A stretch of DNA of 64,000 nt from Aspidiotus rigidus (Eukaryota; Arthropoda; Insecta; Hemiptera; Diaspididae), in assembly GCA_035079385.1 (NCBI GenBank), contig JAVHKY010000005.1, positions 3,782,001 through 3,846,000 on the forward strand, written 5' to 3'. Both the position numbers and the translations under genes were made by a program. The notes under the pieces were generated by a model. It was not told the origin of the DNA, made no database searches, and saw only the letters and a list, made by a program, of their open reading frames with translations. Positions 27,601 through 41,200 of this stretch are shown one piece after another (positions within the stretch are counted from its first letter, which is position 1; the number at the start of each line of letters is the position of its first letter).

Positions 27601-30600
27601 CAAGCATGTAATGGAAAACAAAGTCGCCCGTATCATTCTCTCCTCGGCAAGAAACAACGGGCGTTTTCGTGGATGCACCCGCCTTGGTCATACACGGAGC
27701 CTCAGTCGATCTCTTACCGCGAGCATGTAATGGAAAACGAAGTCGCCGGCATCATTCTCTCCTTTGCGGGAAACAACGTGAGTTTTTGCGGATGCACCTG
27801 CCTTGGTCATACACGGGGCCTCAGACGATCTTTTACCGCGAGCATGTAATGAAAAACAAAGTCACCGGCATCATTCTCTCCTTGGCGGGCAAGAACAGGT
27901 ATTTTTGCGGATGCACCCGCCTTGGTCATACACGGGGCCTCAGTCCATCTTTTACGCGGGCATGCAATGGAAAACAAAGTCACCAGTATCATTCCCTCCT
28001 TGGCGGGAAACAATGAGAGTTTTTGCGGAAGTACCCGCCTCAATCATACACGGGGCCTCAGTCGATCTATGTTGAACCCAGGGATCATTCGCCTGACTCT
28101 GTCAAACACGGGGTCTTGATCGTTCTCTTACCACGAGCTGATGACGAAAGTCGAGCTTGACGGTATCATTCCCTCCTCCGGATGGAAACCCAAGAACTAC
28201 GGTCAAGGGGGGTTGGCATGTATCCCACCCTAAATTTCTTGTTCACTTTTGTCAATTTCCACTTATCTTATTAGGTTAGGTCAGTTTCCACCAGATTGAA
28301 AGTCAATATTTCTCCAAGTTCTTCACATACAAATAGCTTCATAGTCAAAAATATTCCAAGTCCCATAGAACAAACAGGTTCCCAGTTAAAATTTGGAAAC
28401 GTGAGGGGCGGATATTGTTTTCACAGTAGCCCCACCGAAGATTGTGAGTATTTAAAGAAAGAGGAAACCACAAAACATAAAATTGCGCATTTCAACACTA
28501 ATTGAGCACGTTTCATTCAGCTAGCCCCGCACACTGTTTCATGCAAATGGGGGTTGGAACAAACAGAAATGAGGGTGGAACAAAGCGGAACAAACGTAGA
28601 ACAAACGATTCACACTATTTTGAGGTGAAAATTGGACATGGGGGGCTGTCGTGTCACTAACCCCGCACACTGTTTCATGCAAATGAGGGTCGGAACAAAC
28701 AGAAATAAGGGTGGAACAAACCGGAACAAACGTAGAACAAACGATTCACACTAGTTTGAGGTCAAAATTTGAAATGGGGGGGGGGGCTGTCATGTCACTA
28801 ACCCCGCACACTGTTTCATGCAAATGAGGGTCGGAACAAACAGAAATAAGGGTGGAACAAACCGGAACAAACGTAGAACAAACGATTCACACTAGTTTGA
28901 GGTCAAAATTTGAAATGGGGGGGGGGGGCTGTCATGTCACTAACCCCGCACACTGTTTCATGCAAATGAGGGTCGGAACAAACAGAAATAAGGGTGGAAC
29001 AAACCGGAACAAACGTAGAACAAACGATTCACACTAGTTTGAGGTCAAAATTTGAAATGGGGGGGGGGCTGTCATGTCACTAACCCCGCACACTGTTTCA
29101 TGCAAATGAGGGTCGGAACAAACAGAAATAAGGGTGGAACAAACCGGAACAAACGTAGAACAAACGATTCACACTAGTTTGAGGTCAAAATTTGAAATGG
29201 GGGGGGGAGGCTGTCATGTCACTAACCCCGCACACTGTTTCATGCAAATAAGGGTTGGAACAAACAGAAATAAAAGTGGAACAAACCGGAGCAAACGTAG
29301 AACAAACGATTCACACTAGTTTGAGGTGAATATTCGACATGGGGGGCTGGTGTCATTGACCCAAGAGTACGGCCAATTTACAGAGCATTCAGGGCTGGGC
29401 CGTATAAGGATCTTTTTGGATCGGTACTGAGCATTTTGAAATATGCGCACGTGAGTCGACGAATAAACAAATTTTAAGCTCTTTCTTATTCGCGCCGGGA
29501 ATATGGTGCATTTATACTGTAGTGTTACTTCTAACTAACCAGGACACTGAAGCGCAGGGTGCAATAAATTCTCATAAGAAATAGAATAGATATAACAAAA
29601 TATCATACCACTAAGAATGACAATAATAATAATTTTAGTCGTATAAAGTACAAAAAAATTAGGTCTTTCAAGAAAATAGGAAAAACGATCTGATAGTTGC
29701 GGTTTTTTTCACAGAACAGAAGTGCTGGAATCACAACCACTACCACGAAAACGAGGCCGCCCTCGTAAAGAAGCAAAATTGGAGGCGAATTCCTTTTCAA
29801 GGTAATATTCGTGCGTACACCACCTACCATTCTCAACCATATACCCCTCATTTGGTCAAGTTTAAACCATTCTATAGTCGATTGGATGTTGTCCTTGAAA
29901 TCCGAACGAAGTGAAGGCATAGAAATGGACAGACCGCTTTTTAAGAAGTATCATTTTTCACCTCTTATACTTCACCTTCGGATGTTTTTCCTCTGAAACA
30001 ATGGAACCCTTAGAACGTTTGGTACAAAAAAAAATGTAAAAATATGAAAAAATTCATGGAAAAAACCTAAAGAAAAAATGATAATCCCATTTTAAATTTG
30101 ATTTTTGGAAAAATAAGCGAAAGTTCACTAAACAATAAACAAGTGAATATTGCTTTGAAAAATTCGACTCTGATGCTGCAAAGAATATTTTAGAATTCAA
30201 GCGATTCATCGAATAGATGATGCAAACATTGTATCCATACAAAACTTATCATTATTTATTTTTTTTTTTTTAAAACAGAATTTACAGAAAGTTTCCCACA
30301 ACTTGAGCCATATTTCGTTCAACTTTACTAGAAATTTTCATATAATTAAGAACATAGTAATATTTGTCTATGCTAAGAACTATGAATGAAGAAACCTCAC
30401 TCACGAATCTCCTTTGTGCCACTCGTGTAGCGTGTCGGTTCCAACCTTAAGTTTCAACATTTAACCCTACTCAAATCAAAAGTACATGGCTGTCTTGCAA
30501 TTGATGTTTGACAAACGTGCAGAACAGGGTTTTTGGAAAACAGCATTATCTGTAAGGTACATCCGGACGCGATAGGGGGTAGCTACACAGTGTGTGGTCT

Positions 30601-33600
30601 GTCGTACCCTGGACTGTGGCCTTGCTGGGTGCTGGCGAGGTGTGAATAGAGTGACCGGCGAGTGTGCGGCACAGATTAAATGAGTGGGAAGAAGAATGAA
30701 TGAAGAGACCCAGTTCTGGTGCCATAGACTAGGCTGACCTCCTCCAGGCTGTGCATCACCTGTATCGAGGGGCTCGAACCACGTTTGGTGCCACCTGAAC
30801 CCTGTCTCGCGCGTAGTTGTAGCCCGGGTGTGCTGACTGGGCTGATCCCTTGAGATACGCTGCCGGACCTATAAACTAGGATGGCATCTTATGCCGGGTG
30901 GGTGCTTATTGGGTTTGTCACCGGTGGGCGCCCCCGGCTGTTATCTGCACCTACAGTGCCAAGTCTTCACGTCAAAAGTCACAAAAATTTTTGTTGGGTC
31001 ATGTGTGCTATTATTCTGGTTGTTACAAAACTCTTTAAAAATCTTATCACATAAGAACATATGATTCTAGTTGCGTAAAATCTGAGCCTTCGCAGTCAAA
31101 GAAACGAGGACGTCCCAGAAAAAATACGATAGCCGTTTCGTCCAAATATACAGAAGAATTATCGCAATCTTCTAAGAGGTAGGTAAATGCCAAAGTGTAT
31201 TCACAATAACCTACAACAATGAAGGAAGAAAAGTGAATTTTCTTATCTAGATATTTGAGTCATGGAGAAGGATACGTGAAAGATACCTGTTGCAAGGTCT
31301 GCACACAAAAGTGTTTCATACTTTAGATTGTTTCAGTCAAAATAAACCGAGTCCATTGCATGCAAATATGCACCGTGGAAATTGAAGAAATAATTTGATG
31401 TAAATTTGTATTTTTTAGAGAAGCAAAATTTTGCAATCAATTATATTTGCAGCCACGAAAACGTGGACGTCCCAAGAAGAATACAAAACCTACATTGTGT
31501 ACAAGAAAAATGTCGCAATCTTACACGAGGTAAATTAATAGGAAATTAGACTTACATAGTAAACTATGAAATGGGGCTAACTCCACCTCCCGAATCCAAA
31601 ACCCTCGTATAAAGCTAGTTTTAAATTAGCATGAAACAGCTTGTACTTACAGACAATAACAGCCGAGCTCGAATACGGTCTAACTAACTTTGAACTGGGC
31701 TGCTAGTAGGCCTATACTAGATTGTTCAGGTGAATAGTGCTGGCTTATACAAGACTTCTGTACCAGATTTATGTTGGGTTCTACTAAGTTAATATGTACC
31801 AAGCTGTTAGTAGGCCTGTACTAACTTTTCAGGCCTGTAAAAGGAATTGTATGAGCTCAAAGCTGGTTCTACATTACGGTCAAGTTTATACTAAATTATT
31901 CAGGCAATTGCGCGAGCGTCAGTGGAACCTAACATACTCGTCAAAAATTCTAGGCTAGGGCGAACTAGTTCGTCTAACATACAGTTTTTAGTGGCTCATC
32001 GTGGACTGAGCTGCGGGAGATTTAGACTAGACTACCGCGAGTGAGCCTCAAAGAAACTAGTTAGCCTAACATACAGCATAAGTATACTAGATTTATACTA
32101 GGATTGAAGAAGCAGAGATCTACAAACCATATAGCAGACATGAAATATGATCTTTCATTATTATTTGGCTTTGCCAGAACATTCTTATATTTTTTAGCGG
32201 AGAACCCGCTATCTTTTTTTCGGGGGGAAATCCTCAGCATAATGCGTACCACAAGTAGAAGAAGCTCTGATTGGAGTATTTAAGACTCTGGAGTCTGGAG
32301 ATGGAGTTCCGACTCTTATAACGTCATCAATTTTGGGAAAATGTCCAGAGACTTGGAATTATTTTCAACCATTAGGCTTTACTTATGTATAAAGAGGAAC
32401 TTACGAACAGAATTTCAGGATGACGTCATCAGCTTGTGACGTAATCAACCTAAGTTAAAAGAATTTGTCTGGGCTAGATGTTATAGGAATTTGTCCAGGT
32501 TGGAGGAGATATTTACTGTTCTACAGATAATACAGATTGCTATGCACATCAATATTTACTCTCACATACGGCTGAAATCTCCCTTTACAGCAACTTTCTT
32601 TTTTAAGACAAACTCGTATTCTTTAAACGTCTCGCGTTCTCCTTTCACCAAGATGTTACAAAGCAATTTCAATCGGTTTTGTACATCTTAACGACCTGGT
32701 ACGTGTACTCACTTAAAGGTGAAGAAAACGAAAGTAAGACAAGCTGTTTTCCACGAGGCCACGAGGCCGCGAGGCTTGCGGGTTTCTTGCTGCCATCGCA
32801 AAGTCCGCAAAGGCATTTAAATTTTTTGGGGGAAGATTTTGTAACGATTTTTCCAAGGGCAGTCCCTGTCTTATAATAAGCATATAAAGGTTGAGAAACT
32901 TACTATAATGATGAAAAAATATTTATTTAAAAAGTTGACGAGAAAAATTTATTTTGTATCCGTGTTTCAGCGAAACTGAATCTCGCAAATCATCTTCGCA
33001 GCCCGTAAAACGAGGACGTCCTAGAAAAGTTACGACAGCTTCATTGTACGCAGAGAACCCGACGCAATCTCAGCCGAGGTAAATATAATGTGTAAAATTA
33101 AATAATAAGAGGTAGAAAGAGGGGAAAAAATTTGCTAGCGTCCGTTTTGTACGCAAAAAGTCTTAAAATTCGAATCTCTCTGGAAAGAAACAGAAGTTTG
33201 TACGTACTTGGAAAGTGAAGAAAAAAAATTTGTTATAAATTATTTTGTGTCTGTGTTTTAGCGGAAAATTATTTTCGCAGCCTGTAAAACGTGGACGCCC
33301 TAGAAAGGTCACGACTGCAACATTGTTTCCAAAGAACCTGTCACAATCTCGCCCGAGGTAAGTATAATGTATAGAATTAAATAATAAGAAGTACGAAGAG
33401 AGAAAGAAGTTTGTTAGCGACCGTTTTGTGCCAAAAAAACTCCTAAATTCAAACCTCTCTGGAAAGAAGCAGAAGTTTATGTGTACCTACTTGAAAAGTG
33501 AAGAAAAATAAGGAACGTAAGGAACCTGTTTTAAGAATCGAATTGGATTTGGTATTGAGAATTCTAGGAAGCCTAGACCTAATATAAAAGAAGTCCTAGA

Positions 33601-36600
33601 CCTACTAAGCCTAGTTTAATATAGTTCGAGAGTCTCAATTTTTCTTGATTCTTGAGCTATACGTATGTCAAAAAAGTTCCCGGACCATTATTTGTATGCA
33701 CCAATTGGCAACCCTGGCAAGGAATCTGTAGGAAATGGTTTTAGTTGGCTAAACTAAATTCTACAAAGTTAAATCTACGATCGGGGAGGCACTGATTTAA
33801 GCTCAATTAAAACGAAAGGAGTTCAAACGAACACGGGCTTTTTATTTCTTATAACGAACAAGACGGACAACGTACATTTAAAATGGAAAAGAAAAGAATC
33901 GGTCATGAATGTTCGAAAAAGTACATAAGGTTATTTAAAGACGTATGAACGATCATCTGGTGACGAACTTATAAAATCGAACTCTAAAATTGTACTGATA
34001 GTTCCAGTCGGTCGATCTCCGAAGAAACTGTGCTTCGACGGTTGTGCAGAATTGGGCTTGTTCAGGATTGTACGAAAGACAGTATTAAACCTGCCGTAGA
34101 TAATCGGTCTGGTCGGATCAACTCTCTTAATTACCTGTTGTTCTCGACCTTTCTAGCAAAATCTAGACGTTCCAAAAAGATCTGTTCACGAGCGGACGAG
34201 CCGAAAGAGGATGCGCTTGTGTAGCTAGCGCCTCAGTGGACGTTTTGGGCAAGTCATTATCGAGAGTTGGTAAATTGCGCACTCTCTCGCACGAATATGT
34301 AACTGATGAGGATCGGGAGAATCGTCGTTCTTGGACATTGCACTGGTGCCAACGTATTTCGAGTTCGCTACAAATCATAATTGAACCTTGTTTTGTTGCA
34401 CTATCGACCATCAGTATTCAAAATTTCACGTTGATTCATGGCGTAGTTTGTCATAAATTAATTTTTTGGAGAAATGTCCTTGAGGTTCCGTGCCGATTTC
34501 AGGCCAATTTTTTTGAGTAAAAAAGAGGTTGAGCAATAAATTGTCATCAAATTCCTCGTAAAACCAGGAAAAGGGAATGCCAAATTGAAAAATATGTATG
34601 TGCTGTGTTTGGAGAGTTCACCAAGAAGCGTGTAGCGTTGTACAACGTGTTCAGTCGTTTCAGGGTGGGGCAAGAGTCGGTAACAGCTGTTGCATATACT
34701 GGTAAACCAGTTTATGCGTTCACGCTATCTGTCGTCAACAATATGAATCGGAAACTCGCCGGAAATCGTCGAGAGATGTTGCTAGTAGTATCAGCGGCTG
34801 TCACAAAAGCGTTTGACTATGTAATTGTGATTTTTGATGTATGAGTTTAACCATGAAGGTTTTTTAGCGTTTCAGTATCAAAGGTTTTTTTGCCCAAAAT
34901 CAAATACCAGTGCTTGACCACCCCCTCTATTTGCCTGATTTGACTTGTAGGGACTTCTTCCTAACTGACCGATTATGAGATGCCATGGGATGGGAACATT
35001 TGAGGCCTACAGAAGGCATCAAGACGGAATCGGCACGGACCCTCAAGCACATTCCTCCAAAAAATTAATTTATGACAAACTATGCCATGAATCAACGCGA
35101 AATTTTGAATATTGATGGTCGATAGTACAACAAAACAAGATTCAATTAGGTTTCCTTGCCAGTGTTGCTAATTGGCGCATACAAAATAATCGTCCGGGAA
35201 CTTTTTTGACATACTTGTTATATGATAGGAAGGGGACTAGAAAAATTTTGACTCTCAAGCTATATTATGATAGAAGGGAGACTTGGTAAAATTTCCACTC
35301 TGGAGTTATACATGACAGGAGAGCGACTTAGAAAAATTCCTATCATATGTGGCTAGAGAGTCGACATTTTATAAGTTCTCCTATCATATATAGCTTGGAG
35401 GTCGAAATTATTCAAAGTCCCTCTCCCATCATATTTAGCTAGAGAATCGAAATTTTTCCGAGTTTTTTGTTGGACGGCACACGGCAAATTTCTCAAAAAA
35501 AAAAAAAAAACATAGAACAGGTTCCCTGTCAAAATATTTGATATATTATGTACCTGTCTGAATTATTTTGTATCCGTGCTGTAGTGAAGCAGAATCTTCT
35601 AAACCACCTTCTCAACCACCACGGAAACGAGGACGTCCAAGGAAAGTAGCAACAGACATCTCATACACCGACAAACCTCCGCAGTCTTCTACTACAAGGT
35701 ACCCACAAATATATTTCTATAAGAAGGGGTAACTGTTTGTAGTATGGGCTTGCGAGCCGAGAAATTATGCCGTAACAAGATCCAGTGCCTCTTATTATCG
35801 ACTTTGGGAGGTATTACAGTCTTACGCGGGGTGGAATTTTCAATATGTGGTCTTTATTCTCGCGTTTCAGACGGTGTGGATTACGACTTTAAAATTGGCT
35901 CAAATTCATATATTTTTTTTTAATATTATTATGTATGTGTATGTATCTCGTACCATTAATATTAACATGTTTCATGTCTTTGCTCTGGCCTGAATTTCGA
36001 AATTTGCGTGCGCGTGCGTGTGTGCGTGCAGATGACCTTGGGACTTAGGATTTTTTCTCTGAGCCCTACCCTAATTTCGGAATTTGCGTGCGCGTGCGTG
36101 CGTGCGTGCAATACTAGCTTAGTACTAGCTTAGTATACTAGACTAGGCTTCATTATACTAGCCCTAATGTACATTATACTAGCCAGTAGCTGAGCTATAC
36201 TATTTGACATTGTATACTGGGCTTGCTTCATACTGGACTAGCCTAAACTAGACTTATATTAGACAAAGAAGGAGGCGAACGAGCGAACCCATCGAGAAGG
36301 ACTATGAAACCCAGACCTAATATACAGTATGCTAGCTTATTCTAAATAGACTTATACTAAACGAAGAAGAGGGCGAACGAGCGGAGCGAGTGCGCTTCTT
36401 CTGTTACACTACAAGCTTAGGAGAAAGCTATTAGCTTTAAATAACTTATTTTAAACTAGATTTATACTAGACGAAGAGGGGGGCGAACGAGCGGAGCGAG
36501 TGAGCTTCATATTACGAGTGAGCTTCATATTACGTCTAGGCTTCTTTTAAACTAAAGGCTTCTTTTCAAAAACTCCATATATTCTAACGAAACAGACGCT

Positions 36601-36991
36601 CAAAGAGTTTTTCCAATTTTACGTTCACAGCTTGTAACTATAGGAAGGAGACATGAAACATGATCTTTATTTATTTGGCTCTGCCAGAAAATTTTTTTAT
36701 ATTTTTTTAATAGATAGAGCCAATTTATACATTTACGAAGATAGAGGGGAACCACATTTTTTGTGCACGATTGTTCTCTTTTGGTATTGGATCGATATAT
36801 ATTTTTTTAATAGATAGAGCCAATTTATACATTTACGAAGATAGAGGGGAACCACATTTTTTGTGCACGATTGTTCTCTTTTGGTATTGGATCGATATAT
36901 ATATTTTTTTAATAGATAGAGCCAATTTATACATTTACGAAGATAGAGGGGGAACTACATTTTTTGTGCACGATTGTTCTCTTTTGGTATT

Positions 36992-37041
<50 letters not shown>

Positions 37042-38169
37042 GAGCCGCTGACGGGCCGCCTTCGGCGGCCCTTGGCGGCTCGGCCTGCCGGCGGCTCCTA
37101 ACAGACGCGAGCAGCGAAGCTGCTCGCGTGTTTTGCTCGCTCGCTTCGCTCGCTCGTTATTGTTGTTGTTACATTTTAGTGGGGTGGCTAAATTCCCCAT
37201 AAAAACCGTGCATACGATAGAAATATTATAACTTTTAAAATACCCGTTCAAAGTGATCGATGGATCTAAAACATAGCCACGTATATTTTTAATTATCATA
37301 CATAGTTATTAAAGAGTGGGGGAGGAAGTAAAAATTTCAAGTAAAAGGTCGGTTATGATTGGGAAAGGAATTAAGATAAATGTATACCTTTTTGATCTTG
37401 CAAATCTAGTCAGGTTGTTGAATCGTCGCTTCGCTTGCACATACTATTCTGTAAGACTTACAATGTGGAGTGAATGTGCCTCCCATTAAAGAGCTGTGCC
37501 GGTTTGATGTCGTCCCATAATCCCATCAAGTACACATTGACTGGGCAGAAATTAGTATTTTTACGTACTATTTCAAAAAATGCGTTAATGAGATCCCCTG
37601 ACAATTCATCATGTAGAATCTCATTCTCTACGCTACCGTCCGTCATACTGTTTGAAAGAAAAATATACAACTTCGAATGATACAAATGGAACAACTGTTG
37701 CGTGTATGAGTCTAACGTAAAATGATGCAACGCCGCGCCACGCGCTTCTATTTATATCAATCGTCGCTACTGCTGGATCATTTCGAGAGCATTCGAGAAC
37801 TGTCAAAAAAACGGAAGGAAGAGAGCCTACTTCCAGAAACTACTCGAACGGTCAGCGAGAAACTACTCGAACGGTCAGGTTAACCGGTCGCGTCGTAGTT
37901 TGTAAGGTTGACCCGCCCTAACCACGCCCTAACGATGCGTAGGTAGCGCTTCAGATTTACCGAGTTTCCAATAGATAGCGGCACTTGAATTTTCGGCCAC
38001 GCGAATTTTCGGCACGCGATTTTCTTGCGTCACTCGATTTTTTAGCGTCACGCGCGCGAGCTTACAGGTTTATATAATAGATTTTTAATAGATAGAGCCA
38101 ATTTATACATTTACGAAGATAGAGGGGGAACTACATTTTTTGTGCACGATTGTTCTCTTTTGGTATTGG

Positions 38170-38204
<35 letters not shown>

Positions 38205-41200
38205 TAATAGATAGAGCCAATTTATACATTTACGAAGATAGAGGGGGAACTACATTTTTTGTGCACGATTGTTCTCTTTTGGTATTGGATCGAGATATAT
38301 ATATATATATTTTTAATAGATAGAGCCAATTTATACATTTACGAAGATAGAGGGGGAACTACATTTTTTGTGCACGATTGTTCTCTTTTGGTATTGGATC
38401 GATATATATATATATATTTTTAATAGATAGAGCCAATTTATACATTTACGAAGATAGAGGGGGGAACTACATTTTTTGTGCACGATTGTTCTCTTTTGGT
38501 ATTGGATCGATATATATATTTTTTTAATAGATAGAGCCAATTTATACATTTACAAAGATAGAGGGGGAACCACATTTTTTGTGCACGATTGTTCTCTTTT
38601 GGTATTGGATCGATATATATATTTTTTTAATAGATAGAGCCAATTTATACATTTACGAAGATAGAGGGGGAACTACATTTTTTGTGCACGATTGTTCTCT
38701 TTTGGTGTTGGATCGATATATATTTTTTTTTAATAGATAGAGCCAATTTATACATTTACGAAAATAGAGGGGGAACTACATTTTTTGTGCACGATTGTTC
38801 TCTTTTGGTATTGGATCGATATATATATATATTTTTTTAATAGATAGAGCCAATTTATACATTTACGAAGATAGAGGGGAACCACATTTTTTGTGCACGA
38901 TTGTTCTCTTTTGGTATTGGATCGATATATATTTTTTTTTAATAGATAGAGCCAATTTATACATTTACGAAGATAGAGGGGGAACTACATTTTTTGTGCA
39001 CGATTGTTCTCTTTTGGTATTGGATCGATATATATATATATTTTTAATAGATAGAGCCAATTTATACATTTACAAAGATAGAGGGGGGAACTACATTTTT
39101 TGTGCACGATTGTTCTCTTTTGGTATTGGATCGATATATATATTTTTTTAATAGATAGAGCCAATTTATACATTTACAAAGATAGAGGGGGAACCACATT
39201 TTTTGTGCACGATTGTTCTCTTTTGGTATTGGATCGATATATATATTTTTTTAATAGATAGAGCCAATTTATACATTTACGAAGATAGAGGGGGAACTAC
39301 ATTTTTTGTGCACGATTGTTCTCTTTTGGTGTTGGATCGATATATATTTTTTTTTAATAGATAGAGCCAATTTATACATTTACGAAAATAGAGGGGGAAC
39401 TACATTTTTTGTGCACGATTGTTCTCTTTTGGTATTGTATCGATATATATATATATTTTTTTAATAGATAGAGCCAATTTATACATTTACGAAGATAGAG
39501 GGGAACCACATTTTTTGTGCACGATTGTTCTCTTTTGGTATTGGATCGATATATATTTTTTTTTTAATAGATAGAGCCAATTTATACATTTACGAAGATA
39601 GATGGGGAACTACATTTTTTGTGCACGATTGTTCTCTTTTGGTGTTGGATCGATATATATTTTTTTTTAATAGATAGAGCCAATTTATACATTTACGAAG
39701 ATAGAGGGGGAACTACATTTTTTGTGCACGACTGTTCTCTTTTGGTATTGGATCGATATATATATATATATATTTTTAATAGATAGAGCCAATTTATACA
39801 TTTACGAAGATAGAGGGGAACCACATTTTTTGTGCACGATTGTTCTCTTTTGGTATTGGATCGATATATATTTTTTTTTAATAGATAGAGCCAATTTATA
39901 CATTTACGAAGATAGAGGGGGAACTACATTTTTTGTGCACGATTGTTCTCTTTTGGTGTTGGATCGATATATATTTTTTTTTAATAGATAGAGCCAATTT
40001 ATACATTTACGAAGATAGAGGGGGAACTACATTTTTTGTGCACGATTGTTCTCTTTTGGTATTGGTTCGATATATAAGAAATTGAGAAGGGTCATTTTAC
40101 TGAAAATCGGATTGGTAGTTTTTGAGATTTTTATATTTCAATTTAGAAAAATTTGGAGCGCGGTAAGTCGAACGTCAGTTCGTTAACCATCCCGCGTTGA
40201 AAAGAATAAATGTTGCTATGGAAAATGAAGAGTGTTCCCCCCGCCCCTTCGTGTGAATAATAGCTCTTACATATTCGATGATTGAAAATTTTTGACGGAT
40301 ATTCCATTCATTGAAGCGGAGGGGTAGGGAGGGGTATTCGGGTATGGATTAATGATAAAGAAGATGGAATCAAAATAATGTTTAGCAAGCTTTGAAAATC
40401 TGTTCGCTATGCTGTTGGAAACAAAAACGATTAAGTAATAGGATGCAGCCAATAATGAACAGAATAAAAAAAAGAAGTGGAGATGCACGAAAATAAGAAA
40501 GGGAAAGTCGGTTTTGCTTTCGCGGCCGCGTAGGTACAACGTTGAATTGATGTATCTACAAAACGACGATCAGCGGAACAAATTTTTATTTTGCAGACAC
40601 ACATTGTTCGGTAGATATGGCCGATGCTCGGTCTACCTCTTGTATGATTCATTGTACATACGTGAAATGTCAATTAAAAAATATCTGATATACCTAAATT
40701 ATTATATGTCTGTGCTTTAGTGAAGCAGAACCTTGTGAATTACCCTCTCAACCACGGAAACGAGGACGTCCAAGGAAAGTAGCAACAGACGTCACCAACA
40801 AACCTTCGCAGTCTTCTACGAGGTACCTAAGAGTATGATTATTTCTCCAAGAAGGGGTAAGGAGAACGATTATCAGAAAGGGCGTTTGTAGTACAAGTTT
40901 GCGAACTGAGAAATTGTGCCCAGTTTTTTGATAAACGTTCTGCTATATGCCCTAACTTATATTAAGGGTGTGCTTTACTCGTGAAAATATGCTCGTAAAA
41001 CATGGTACCGAAAATCACATTTCACTGCTCGAATTTTTAACGGATCGTTCTGAATGATTGAAATGTTTTCCAGAAAATTCCCACCAAGAGCGCTATCGAA
41101 GCAGAATTAAATTTTTTTTAAAATTCATTTTCAATTAAACGTTGAAATTGCAGGTAAAAATTCGTTCATTTTCTGACGAGAGTGAAATTCTTCTGGAGCC

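Larger units (their letters stand above)
25592..29362. mobile_element. Giant palindromic fold-back element with 9-bp target duplication (MULE-like)
   Basis: The element lies in intron 4 of the AT-hook gene. Its ends are inverted copies, (a/g)ggtcaatg(t/a)cacc followed by agccccccc. The 9-bp word aagagtacg flanks it on both sides (25583-25591 and 29363-29371). Nine-base duplications with long inverted ends are typical of Mutator-like elements. The two arms mirror each other about position 27197: the same 69-codon unlikely frame occurs identically at 25889-26098 (minus) and 28296-28505 (plus). The right arm is longer by about 560 bp because it has four extra terminal repeat units. No transposase is present. 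Confidence 0.88.
36700..40075. repeat. Tandem array of about 22 units of 102-108 bp
   Basis: Each unit reads, in order, tttttaatagatagagccaa, tttatacatttacgaagata, gagggg(g)aac(c/t)aca, ttttttgtgcacgattgttc, tcttttggtattggatcgat and a (TA)n tract of variable length. Three units precede (36700-37000) and nineteen follow (38080-40075) a 1.08-kb interruption. Units differ mostly in the TA tract and in the G-run. The array lies inside intron 10 of the AT-hook gene. Frames read through it on either strand are artefacts of the repeat. Confidence 0.95.
25268..40822 (+). repeat. Eight tandemly duplicated AT-hook exons
   Basis: Exon lengths are 141, 87, 108, 111, 108, 96, 114 and 102 nt, all multiples of three. 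All are entered and left in the same phase: most end AG before GT, and the split codon is completed by the first base of the next exon. Each has the layout 'variable start, SQP or similar, (P)RKRGRPRK, variable tail ending Ser/Pro-Arg'. Exons 8 and 9 share VKRGRPRKVTT and flanking intron sequence (agaattaaataataag at 33092 and 33375), so they are a recent pair. Exons 10 and 11 share RKRGRPRKVATD and KP(P)QSS. Because the exons are symmetric, any of them could be skipped or duplicated without breaking the frame. Confidence 0.85.

Noticed and set aside
26275..28119. Frames with 'PPWSYTGPQSIFY' type repeats on both strands
   Set aside because: These are translations of the inner repeats of the palindromic element. 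Mirror copies occur on both strands, so they are not genes.
33780..34370. Solo LTR inside the mariner element
   Set aside because: Some LTR-like composition, but no TG...CA ends or target duplication could be found.
37049..37160. Helitron 3' hairpin as explanation for the GC palindromes
   Set aside because: No CTRR end next to a suitable hairpin and no 5' TC end could be fixed.
36771..39991. Repetitive frames with 'FLIDRANLYIYEDRG' units
   Set aside because: They exist only because the tandem unit lacks stops in some frames. Unit length is not constant modulo three and no start, splice or domain support exists.
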